From Saprospiraceae bacterium (GTDB taxonomy: Bacteria; Bacteroidota; Bacteroidia; Chitinophagales; Saprospiraceae): a stretch of 64,000 nucleotides of DNA. The notes beneath the pieces are model-generated. The model made no database searches. It saw only the letters and a program-made list of their open reading frames with translations, and had not been told where the DNA came from. Where the stretch lies: NCBI GenBank assembly GCA_027488935.1, contig JAIYAP010000027.1, positions 43,607-107,606 on the forward strand. Reading direction: 5' to 3'. Below, one piece after another: positions 9,033 through 16,727 of the stretch; positions within the stretch are counted from its first letter, which is position 1, and each line of letters opens with the position of its first letter. The position numbers and the translations under genes were made by a program.

Positions 9033-9264
9033 ATCGTATTTACTTTTACAATATAGCCAACGCTAAATGGTTCTGAAAACGGCTGAATTCTAATCCATTG
9101 AAAATCAATTTTTTTATCCATCCATCCTTCAAACCTACTTTAACCTTGGTCTAAAAATGCGCATGACAAAAATAGGCCATGGATAGGGTGCAAACAAAGC
9201 TGTTCAGCCTGAAAATGATACAATTGTACAAATTGTACAAATCACTCAAAACTGAAAGTATTGC

Positions 9265-9295
9265 TTGTGGTTGATACCATGAAAAGTTAATTTTG
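9265..9295 (+). promoter_or_regulatory. Promoter of WCxC protein 5
   Basis: TTG at 9265-9267, a 20-bp spacer and TAATTTTG at 9288-9295 fit the Bacteroidota consensus. The same promoter, with the same spacing, stands before the pseudogene copy at 12377-12407, and the surrounding 130 bp are clearly homologous. The rest of the 326-bp gap between the divergent proteins 4 and 5 holds nothing else I can name. Confidence 0.7.
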
Positions 9296-9358
9296 TTGAA
9301 AAAAATGCAAAGTCCCCCTTGTTTATAATCAATTTTCCTGTCCAATTTTATTGCAACG

Positions 9359-10675
9359 ATGAAATTTTCCCTACTTGCCCCAATCGCAGCACTCCTGCTG
9401 ACCATAACACTGCAACCACCCTGCTCCGCACAAGCCCAGCAGAAAGCCTTGCTCACAGGGCCTATTTTATACGGGGTAGATGATTACGGTTTATTTTATA
9501 AAATAGATGTAATGAACTGTACAATTTGCCCGATATTTCAGGCGACCGGATTCATAGGAGGTATAAGTGATTTTGTAGTATTGCCCGATGGCAATATCTT
9601 GGCACAATCGGGATTTGGATTAAGGTTATATGACCCGCCTAATCAGACACCTATTTGGTCTGATAATACCTTGGCCACTGGAAGTATTTTGGCACCTAAC
9701 GGTCTTGTTTATCTTTCTTCAAATCTTACCCTAAGTGTGTTCGACCCTGCTTCTAATACAGTAACCTTAATTGGTAATTGGCCTGCAGGTTTATCAGTGG
9801 ATGAACTTTATTATCAGGGCGGAGTTTTATATGCAATTGCTATAGATATAGCCCCTCCTAACCAAATTAAAATCATTGAAGTCAATTTGACAAATCCGGA
9901 GTTGTCCGTTATTGTCGTGCCAATGCCTCCGATAAATATTAGTGGCGGTACCACAAATAATGGTTACACAACATCTATAAGTTCCACTAATATTTTAAGA
10001 CAATATAATACGATTACAAATAGTTTTAACACTGTTTGTACGCTACCCATTTCTATATCTGGACTTAGTGATCTCCCGCCGAATGTACCAGAAGAACCTT
10101 GTCTTTGTCTAACAGATGCTGGTTCTGTAAATACAATTAACTACAACGTTTGCGTCCCCGGTAGCGTAACGGTACCCTTTAATAACAATGCCATTTTAGA
10201 CGGTAATGATATCTTGCGCTATATCTTATTTTCTAATCCAAGTGATACCTTGGGCAGTATTTTGGTACAAAGCAGCAGCGCCACCCTTAATTTTAATCCG
10301 GCCACCATGCAAACTGGTATTGTATATTATTTGGCTACACTCGCTGGCGACAATCTGAATGGCTCGGTGAATTTGACCGATCCTTGTCTCGACATTTCAA
10401 ATGCAGCGCAAGTGATTTGGCGACCCAAACCTGTCGTATCTTTTTCGGTAAGTAACCCGAATGTATGCGCCGGTGGATGCACTACCGTAACGGCAACTTT
10501 TACGGGTACGGCTCCTTTTACGCTCAGTTACACTACACCCGGAAACGGAACACAGACGCAGACTTTTTCGGGCAATACCGGCACTTTTCAAGTGTGCGTA
10601 CCCGCAAATGCCGCTCCTGGCAGTTTTCAATTGACCGCTACGTCCTTGGTGGATGCCTGGTGTAGTTGTAATTAG
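9359..10675 (+). CDS. WCxC-family secreted protein 5
   Basis: 438 residues: signal peptide 1-25 (CSAQAQ), propeller-like half (ILYGVDDYGLFYKIDVMNC, VVLPDGNIL, SVFDPASNTVTLIGNWPAG), Cys module (CLCLTDAGSVN...YYLATLAG) and shared module NPNVCAGGCTTVTATFTGTA ending DAWCSCN. It differs from the minus-strand group in having CAGGC for CAGAC and GNGTQTQTF for SGTVTQTF, so it and the pseudogene form a subfamily. ATG start, about 60 bases after the promoter. A strong hairpin follows 84 bp after the stop. Confidence 0.8.
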   Translation: MKFSLLAPIAALLLTITLQPPCSAQAQQKALLTGPILYGVDDYGLFYKIDVMNCTICPIFQATGFIGGISDFVVLPDGNILAQSGFGLRLYDPPNQTPIWSDNTLATGSILAPNGLVYLSSNLTLSVFDPASNTVTLIGNWPAGLSVDELYYQGGVLYAIAIDIAPPNQIKIIEVNLTNPELSVIVVPMPPINISGGTTNNGYTTSISSTNILRQYNTITNSFNTVCTLPISISGLSDLPPNVPEEPCLCLTDAGSVNTINYNVCVPGSVTVPFNNNAILDGNDILRYILFSNPSDTLGSILVQSSSATLNFNPATMQTGIVYYLATLAGDNLNGSVNLTDPCLDISNAAQVIWRPKPVVSFSVSNPNVCAGGCTTVTATFTGTAPFTLSYTTPGNGTQTQTFSGNTGTFQVCVPANAAPGSFQLTATSLVDAWCSCN

Positions 10676-10758
10676 ATGTGCCAAGTTCCAAACTCAAAAC
10701 TATTTCCAGAACACAATTTTGCTGGCGGACTGCAACACGGCCTTATCGCACAAGAACT

Positions 10759-10791
10759 GGAGCACGGTCATCCCGGAAATGACCGTGCTCC
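10759..10791. terminator. Hairpin between convergent genes
   Basis: A perfect 13-bp stem (GGAGCACGGTCAT and its complement) with a 7-nt loop lies between the end of WCxC protein 5 and the end of the convergent VWA-OmpA gene. Neither side has a strong T run, so it is probably a bidirectional transcription or RNA-end barrier. Confidence 0.6.
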
Positions 10792-10810
10792 ATTCCGATG
10801 GCTATAAAGC

Positions 10811-12172
10811 TTACAAGCCCTTCACTTCAACCCGTCGGTTTTCAAAGTTTTTATAACTTGTTGCCGGGTACAGCGCTTTTTCGGTACCGTAAAATTCAAC
10901 TTTAATCTGATTTCTAGTCTGCAGCGCCTGGTACCGCTCCGAACGTTTTCTTAGTTTCTGATCGACGTATTTAAATACCTCCGTTTGGATGAGTTCTGCG
11001 CGTTTGCGTGCTAATTTCAAATTTTTTAAAGCGTCTCCATCTGGGCTGGAATGCCCTTCAATCACAATTTTGCTGTTCGGATTGGCGATTAAATATTCCG
11101 CAATTCCGATAATGGACGCGTTGAAACTTTTTCTTTGTGGTCGTATGAGGGTTGTTGTATTTGAATCGAATAAAAAGGTGTGAAACTGAATGGCTTCCGC
11201 ATCAAATGGCTTGAATGCGTTTGGATCGGTGAGTGTCAGTTTGCCGGATATCTTTGGGCTATTGGATTTAATGACCACCGGATAACCAAAAGATTTTTTG
11301 CATTTTCCCTTTAAAATATAATGATTTGAAAATCGGTCGCCTAATTCTTTAAAAATACTGGTGTCGATTCCATTCGACGGATAAAACTTACCACCGGTGT
11401 ACCGACACAATGAATCCAATATGGCGTAGCCGCCGACATCAAAACCAATGGCATAAACGCTGACGTTATTTTCCTTTGCCTTTTTCCAAACGGTTTGCAT
11501 CCCGATCCCGCTGGAATTTTCATAACCATCGGTGAAAACAACCAGCGCCCGATCTCCTTTCGATTGTGAGAGCGTTTCAATACCATCGCGAATGGCAGCA
11601 TATAAGGCCGTTCCGCCGCCATAATCATTGTAGTTGTCATCCAAGACAGATTTTGGCGTTTTGGTAGGCACGGCATCCACGGGTTTTCTGACAAGGTTAT
11701 CATCAAAGTTGAGGCGTGTAAACAGGTTCCCGGATAGTCGTTTGATGAAATTTTCGGCCATCGACTTCAAATCAATTACATAATGAGACATCGAACCGGA
11801 ATAATCCAACACAACCGCAATGTTTATTGGATCCACAATTTCCATTTCCTCTTTCATTTCGGTCACTTCAAAAGTTGGACAAAGTTCCTCAACCTTTGGT
11901 CGTATAATCGTCAAAAGTGATTTTTTCGACGATTTTCCTGCCAAACCAGTGATGAATCTTCCCGTTACTGAATCCTGAACGGCTATTCGAATGGAAAACA
12001 TACCGTCATCAACCACTTTTGTAACAGGCGTGATCTTTACGATTAGTTTTTGTTGATCGGACAGGGAATCAATGTTGATAAAATTTGATTGTCCAAAAAT
12101 TGGAGTCGACAGGATAAATGCTCCAAGGCACATTAAATGTCTGAAAAAAGCGATTGTAATCATTTGTTTCAT
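10811..12172 (-). CDS. VWA domain plus OmpA-like C-terminal domain protein
   Basis: 453 residues. Signal peptide 1-28 (IFGQ). A von Willebrand factor A domain lies at about 116-290 with the MIDAS motif D123-Y-S125-G-S127, a GGGTALYAAI threonine loop and VFTDGYEN aspartate. The C-terminal part (about 335-453) is an OmpA-like peptidoglycan-binding domain (IVIEGHSSPDGDALKNLKLARKRAE, NRRVEV). This pairing suggests a cell-wall-tethered, metal-dependent adhesion or protein-binding module in the periplasm. It interrupts the two plus-strand WCxC copies and points the other way. The ATG start fits the signal peptide. The ligand is unknown. Confidence 0.85.
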   Translation of the reverse strand: MKQMITIAFFRHLMCLGAFILSTPIFGQSNFINIDSLSDQQKLIVKITPVTKVVDDGMFSIRIAVQDSVTGRFITGLAGKSSKKSLLTIIRPKVEELCPTFEVTEMKEEMEIVDPINIAVVLDYSGSMSHYVIDLKSMAENFIKRLSGNLFTRLNFDDNLVRKPVDAVPTKTPKSVLDDNYNDYGGGTALYAAIRDGIETLSQSKGDRALVVFTDGYENSSGIGMQTVWKKAKENNVSVYAIGFDVGGYAILDSLCRYTGGKFYPSNGIDTSIFKELGDRFSNHYILKGKCKKSFGYPVVIKSNSPKISGKLTLTDPNAFKPFDAEAIQFHTFLFDSNTTTLIRPQRKSFNASIIGIAEYLIANPNSKIVIEGHSSPDGDALKNLKLARKRAELIQTEVFKYVDQKLRKRSERYQALQTRNQIKVEFYGTEKALYPATSYKNFENRRVEVKGL

Positions 12173-12376
12173 GTGTAAATGGTATGGTGATCGTTTTGTA
12201 AAAAAGAAGATTGCCTGATTAAAGTATATCTAAATTAAATAATCGGAAATGTGGAATCGTGCAGTATTTCGAACTCATGGCAAATATATGTCATGTAATT
12301 GATGTAGTATTTTTTTATTTAATTTAATTTTAAAAATAATATAATTGTACAAATTGCTGAAAACTGAAAGTATTGC

Positions 12377-12407
12377 TTGTGATTGATGCCATGAGACATT
12401 AATTTTG
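12377..12407 (+). promoter_or_regulatory. Promoter of the WCxC pseudogene copy
   Basis: TTG at 12377-12379, a 20-bp spacer and TAATTTTG at 12400-12407, with the same spacing as the promoter at 9265-9295. Confidence 0.6.
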
Positions 12408-12470
12408 TTTAAAAAAATGCAACGCCGTCCTTGTTTGTAATTAATTTTCGTGTCCAATTTTATTAAAACG

Positions 12471-13808
12471 ATGAAACTTGCCCTACTAATCACCAGCGCT
12501 GCACTCCTGCTGACCACAGCAATTTACAAGATATACCCTTCAAAGGCCACACAAAAAGCGTTGATGACCGAGCCGATATTATATGGCATTAGGTCGGATG
12601 GCCAGTTGTTCAAAATAGATGTGATGAACTGCACCGCCTGCCCCATTGCGAATTTATCGGGAATCCTCGGTGGCGCAAGTGATGCATTGGTACTGCCCAA
12701 TGGCGATATATTGGTACAATCAGGAGGATTGCTGCGTTACACGCTACCTGATCCTAATCCAATCTGGTCCGAAACTAATACGGTTTATAGCGGATCAGTT
12801 ATCGCCCCAGGTGGCACCATTTACCTGAGCAGGGTTGTTCCTACTGCGGGGCTAAGTGCTTATGATCCTATCACCAACGATATTTTGTTTATAGGAGACT
12901 GGCCATCGGGAATGATTATTTACGAATTTTTTTACCAAAATGGGATATTGTATGGTTTTGGGGTGCTGTCTGGGAATGGTGTGGTCGTGCAAATCAATAC
13001 AAGCGATCCAAGCCAGTCAACGGTCGTGTATTCCGGAGTGTTCACGGATAGTGGCGGTACAACGAATGGGGGATATACTACGGCTTTAAGCGGTTCAAAC
13101 GGCAAAATAATCTATAAATACAATGTTTAAACAAATTCATTTGAACTCATTTGCGATCTGACGGCACTTCTTCCTGGACTACCAATAAGTGGTCTTACGG
13201 ATCTACCATCCGGCATTCAAGAGGTCCCCTGCCTGTGTAGTACCTTTGCTGGCACCGTAAACCCCACTACTTTCAATATTTGCCTTCCAGGCAGCGTGAC
13301 TGTGCCGTACAACAACAATGCCGCATTAGACGCCAACGACATCCTTCGCTATATTTTATTCTCGAATACGAATGACACCCTGGGCAGTATCATCCTGCAG
13401 AGCAGCAGCACTGTTATGGCTTTCAACCCCGCTACCATGCAAACAGGTGTAACCTATTACTTGGCCACTCTGGCAGGTAACAACCTTAATAGCAATGTAA
13501 ACCTGAATGATCCATGTATAGATGTTTCCAATATCGCTGCGCAAGTTACCTGGCGCGACGCGCCCACCGTGTCTTTTTCAGTCGCCAATCCAAATGTATG
13601 CGCGGGTGGATGCACTACCGTAACAGCAACTTTTACGGGTGCTCCTCCTTTTACGCTCAGCTACACTTCGCCCGGAAACGGGACACAAATACAAACTTTT
13701 TCGGGCAATACGGGCACTTTTCAGGTTTGCGTACCCGCCAATGCCACCCCTGGCAGTTTTCAATTGACCGCTACGTCCTTGGTGGATGCTTGGTGTAGTT
13801 GTAATTAG
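12471..13808 (+). pseudogene. WCxC-family protein 6, interrupted by one in-frame stop
   Basis: The reading frame runs from the ATG of MKLALLITSAALLL to a stop at 13808 and is homologous to WCxC protein 5 throughout (ILYGIRSDGQLFKIDVMNC, YYLATLAG, NPNVCAGGCTT, ending DAWCSCN). A single TAA at 13128-13130 cuts it after IIYKYNV. The same frame continues directly with TNSFELICDL, which aligns with TNSFNTVCTL in protein 5. There is no other stop or shift in about 440 codons. An upstream GTG at 12450 is in frame, but the ATG matches the paralog start. It could be a young pseudogene, a read-through gene or a sequence error; without the stop it would be a normal family member. Confidence 0.8.
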
Positions 13809-13884
13809 GGATGGGGATTAATCTTCCTGAACCCTAAAAAGGGATACTAACCTGAATTACTATATCTTTTCAAACATTCCATGC

Positions 13885-15072
13885 CTAAATCTTCCCCAAA
13901 GCCTGCTCCACATCCCAAATAATATCTTCCACGTTTTCCAGGCCTACCGAAACCCGCACCAAACCCGGCGTGATACCCACCGCCTGCCGTTCCTTTTCGC
14001 TCAGTTTGGAGTGGGTCGTAGAGGCAGGATGCGAGGCAATGCTGCGGCTATCGCCCAAATTATTGGTCATTGAAATCATTTGCAAGGTATTCAAAAACCG
14101 CTGACCGCTTTCCAAACCGCCTTTTACCTCAAAAACCACGATGGCGCCGCCATTTTTCATTTGTTTTTGCGCAATCGCATATTGCGGATGGTTGGGTAAA
14201 AACGGGTATTTTACAAACGATACCTGCGGGTGTTGCGTGAGCGCCTGCGCGAGTTGCAAAGCATTTTGGGCGTGTTTCTCCATGCGTAAGTGCAAGGTTT
14301 CCAAACTTTTACTCAACACCCAGGCATTAAACGGACTGAGCGACGGACCCGTATTGCGCACCATCAGGTACAACATATAAATCAGTTCTGATTTTCCGAC
14401 CACGACGCCACCCAGCACGCGGCCTTGTCCGTCCATGAATTTGGTCGCAGAATGAATCACCAAATCAGCGCCAAACAAAATGGGCTGCTGTACCACCGGC
14501 GTGGCAAAACAGTTGTCTACCACATACAAAATATCGTGTTTTTTACATATTTCACCTAATAAGGCAAGGTCAATAATGTCCAAACCAGGATTGCTGGGGG
14601 TTTCAACATACAACATTTTGGTATTCGGCCGTATCAACGCTTCGATGGTTTCCGGCTGGGTCATATCGAAATAGGTCGATTCAATGCCCCATTTGGGTAA
14701 ATATTTGGTCAATAAAGTATGGGTGGATCCAAACACTGCCGAAGCCGATAAAATATGGTCGTCTTTGCTTAAAAACGTCATAAACGTGGCAAATACCGCC
14801 GCCATACCCGTCCCGGTCGCCACGCCTGCCTCCGCGCCTTCCAGCAATACCACTTTATCCACAAACTCATCCACCGATGGATTGGAAAAACGGCTGTAGA
14901 TATTCACATCCAAATCGTCGTCCTGAAATGCCGCAGCCATATCCTCTGCCGAATCATACACAAAACTGGAAGTTAAAAACAAAGGGGTAGCATGTTCTTT
15001 TTGAGCGCTGCGGGGTGTTTGCGTGCGAATGGCTAAGGTTTCCGGGCCAAATTGTCTGGGTGTATCTTCCAT
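13885..15072 (-). CDS. metZ: PLP-dependent trans-sulfuration enzyme (O-succinylhomoserine sulfhydrylase-like)
   Basis: 395 residues, full length for the Cys/Met metabolism PLP family. The Schiff-base lysine is K211 in HSATKFMDGQGRVLGG, with the family marks YSRFSNPS, TGTGMAAVF, ETPSNPGLDIIDL and the C-terminal RVSVGLENVEDI. The KFMDGQGR version of the lysine motif is typical of MetZ, which makes homocysteine from O-succinylhomoserine and sulfide; cystathionine gamma-synthase or methionine gamma-lyase are close alternatives. Cytoplasmic. It lies 54 bp after the OsmC gene on the same strand and probably shares its promoter. ATG start. Confidence 0.85.
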   Translation of the reverse strand: MEDTPRQFGPETLAIRTQTPRSAQKEHATPLFLTSSFVYDSAEDMAAAFQDDDLDVNIYSRFSNPSVDEFVDKVVLLEGAEAGVATGTGMAAVFATFMTFLSKDDHILSASAVFGSTHTLLTKYLPKWGIESTYFDMTQPETIEALIRPNTKMLYVETPSNPGLDIIDLALLGEICKKHDILYVVDNCFATPVVQQPILFGADLVIHSATKFMDGQGRVLGGVVVGKSELIYMLYLMVRNTGPSLSPFNAWVLSKSLETLHLRMEKHAQNALQLAQALTQHPQVSFVKYPFLPNHPQYAIAQKQMKNGGAIVVFEVKGGLESGQRFLNTLQMISMTNNLGDSRSIASHPASTTHSKLSEKERQAVGITPGLVRVSVGLENVEDIIWDVEQALGKI

Positions 15073-15126
15073 CTTTTTAGTTTTTTAATATATCTCCAAT
15101 CATTTGTCGTAAAATTGGGGAGAAGT

Positions 15127-15552
15127 TTATCCTGCCGGTTGGGTTAGAACTTCCCAGGTAACCTCCGCGCCCGCTTTGCGCAAGGTTTCGGTTACGCTAC
15201 AGTATTTAAGCATGGATAATTCCACGGCTTTTTCGGCTTTTGCCTGTTCTACTTGGCCGATTACCGTGAAAACAACGTGTACGGTTTGCCAAAGTGAGGG
15301 CTCTTTATCGGGTTCGCGTTCAGCCTGAATGTCCATCCACAGGTCTTCCACCTGCTGCCGTTGTTTTTTCAAAATCACCAGAATATCTACCGCCGCACAG
15401 CCTGCCATGCCCATGATGAGCACCTGCATCGGCCGGATCCCGGTAGCGGCCCCGCCCGCATTTTCGGGTAAATACATTTCAAGTTGGTTGCCCGCTGCAT
15501 CAGTGGCAATGGTGTGCCCGCCGTCGGGACTGCGTTGTAGTCGAAATTGCAT
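15127..15552 (-). CDS. OsmC/Ohr family peroxidase-like protein
   Basis: 141 residues with the two conserved family cysteines, C52 in GMAGCAAVDIL and C118 in LKYCSVTETL, placed as in OsmC proteins, which reduce organic hydroperoxides with these thiols. It belongs to the YhfA-like branch in length and sequence style. Cytoplasmic. It precedes the metZ-like gene in a likely two-gene operon and has a well-formed promoter 20-45 bp upstream. Confidence 0.85.
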   Translation of the reverse strand: MQFRLQRSPDGGHTIATDAAGNQLEMYLPENAGGAATGIRPMQVLIMGMAGCAAVDILVILKKQRQQVEDLWMDIQAEREPDKEPSLWQTVHVVFTVIGQVEQAKAEKAVELSMLKYCSVTETLRKAGAEVTWEVLTQPAG

Positions 15553-15570
15553 CTTTGCTTAAAATTTGCG

Positions 15571-15598
15571 CAAAGGTAGCGTTTTGGTCGATATACAA
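15571..15598 (-). promoter_or_regulatory. Promoter of the OsmC-metZ operon
   Basis: Read on the minus strand: TTG (15598-15596), a 17-bp spacer and TACCTTTG (15578-15571). The ATG of the OsmC gene follows 18 bases later. Confidence 0.65.
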
Positions 15599-15699
15599 AG
15601 CGTCGCCTGAAAGGCAACAATAATTGTCATACTGAGCGCTGATTGTCAATAATTTAGGCCGAAGCAATGCATAAAAGAATATAACGCGCAGTAAAGCAC

Positions 15700-15730
15700 T
15701 TGTTTTATTAAGAAACATTTTGTTTATTTG
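15700..15730 (+). promoter_or_regulatory. Possible promoter of the VOC-YdeI pair
   Basis: TTG at 15700-15702, a 20-bp spacer and TTTATTTG at 15723-15730, one base off the TAnnTTTG consensus. The ATG follows 27 bases later. Confidence 0.45.
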
Positions 15731-15757
15731 CAGCAAAATCTTAAAACACATTAGCCC

Positions 15758-16129
15758 ATGTCTGCTCCATTCCTTGGTCTGCGTACCGTTATTTACCGGG
15801 TATCCGATTTAGCGGCTGCAATAAGCTGGTACTCAAATGTAATTGGCCATCCACCTTATTTTAACGAACCCTATTACGTTGGTTTTAATGTAGGCGGTTT
15901 TGAACTGGGCCTGCAATCGGAAGAAAATGCCGGATCCAATAAAGCCGAAAACGTGGAAGTGTATTGGGGCGTTGAAAACATTGAAGTGGAATACGCACGT
16001 ATGTTGTCCTTGGGCGCAACCGAACACAGTGCGCCCGCGCAGGTAGGCGAAGATTTATGGGTAGCCACCCTCAAAGATCCCTGGGGCAACTTGATCGGAC
16101 TGATCCGCAATCCGCATTTTAAAAATTAA
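15758..16129 (+). CDS. VOC (glyoxalase/bleomycin resistance-fold) protein
   Basis: 123 residues with one VOC unit: LRTVIYRVSDLAAAISWYSN at the start, GFELGLQSEEN and LKDPWGNLIGLI at the end. Members bind a metal and act as lyases, dioxygenases or resistance proteins; the first metal position (usually H) is Y here, so catalysis is uncertain. The stop is 3 bp before the start of the YdeI-like gene, so the two are translated from one message. Confidence 0.8.
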   Translation: MSAPFLGLRTVIYRVSDLAAAISWYSNVIGHPPYFNEPYYVGFNVGGFELGLQSEENAGSNKAENVEVYWGVENIEVEYARMLSLGATEHSAPAQVGEDLWVATLKDPWGNLIGLIRNPHFKN

Positions 16130-16132
16130 AGT

Positions 16133-16666
16133 ATGGAAACGCCGGAAAATATCCTGGAGTTTGATACCATCATCGAACTATCCGACAATCGAATCTGGGG
16201 TGCGCATTTTCATGTGCCGGATTTAATATCTAAAGTTTTTCTCGACACTGGCTCTAAAAGGGTAGTGGTACGCATCAATGATGCCTTCGAATACCAGTGT
16301 GCCCTGCAATCCAAAGGCGAGGGCTATTACGTCATCACGGTCAACAAAAAGAACCGCGACAAATTTGGCTTCAAACAAGGTACGCCCTTGAAAGTGAAAA
16401 TCTGGAAAGATGAAAGTACGTATGGTTTGCCCATGCCGGAAGGATTTGCCGAACTCTTAGCCCAGGACGAAGAAGGGAACCGTTTGTTTCATGGTTTAAC
16501 CGCCGGTAAGCAGCGCAACCTGCTCTATTACGTTGGCCAGGCCAAAAACCTGGATAAACAATTAGAAAGAGGCCTCGTGATGCTCGAACATTTGCGCAAA
16601 ATGAATGGCAAAATTGATTTTAAAATCCTCAACCAGGATCTGAAAGATATGAACCGGATGCTATAA
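16133..16666 (+). CDS. DUF1905 / YdeI-OmpD-associated family protein
   Basis: 177 residues. The N-terminal half is DUF1905 (GAHFHVPDLISKVFLDTGSKRVVVRIN, YYVITVNKKNRDKFGFKQG), a small beta-barrel. The C-terminal half is the YdeI/OmpD-associated helical region (PEGFAELLAQDEEGNRLFHGL, GKQRNLLYYVGQAK). The family is cytoplasmic and its role unsettled; it has been called bacteriocin-protection protein. It follows the VOC gene by 3 bp. A strong hairpin starts 7 bp after the stop. Confidence 0.85.
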   Translation: METPENILEFDTIIELSDNRIWGAHFHVPDLISKVFLDTGSKRVVVRINDAFEYQCALQSKGEGYYVITVNKKNRDKFGFKQGTPLKVKIWKDESTYGLPMPEGFAELLAQDEEGNRLFHGLTAGKQRNLLYYVGQAKNLDKQLERGLVMLEHLRKMNGKIDFKILNQDLKDMNRML

Positions 16667-16673
16667 AAAAACA

Positions 16674-16704
16674 GGGCCGACGATCTGCAACAGATGGTCG
16701 GCCC
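16674..16704. terminator. Bidirectional terminator between YdeI-like gene and S8 protease
   Basis: GGGCCGAC-G-ATCTG pairs with CAGAT-G-GTCGGCCC across a 3-nt loop, a 14-bp stem with one mismatch. On the minus strand it ends in a T7 run, so it serves mainly the protease gene; on plus the T run is weak. Confidence 0.85.
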
Positions 16705-16727
16705 TTAAATATCAGACAAATAAGCAA

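Noticed and set aside
10653..10856. Plus-strand frame with a DGYKAY-like stretch resembling IS transposases
   Set aside because: It overlaps the WCxC gene end and a perfect terminator hairpin, lacks a start and catalytic motifs, and the similarity is six residues.
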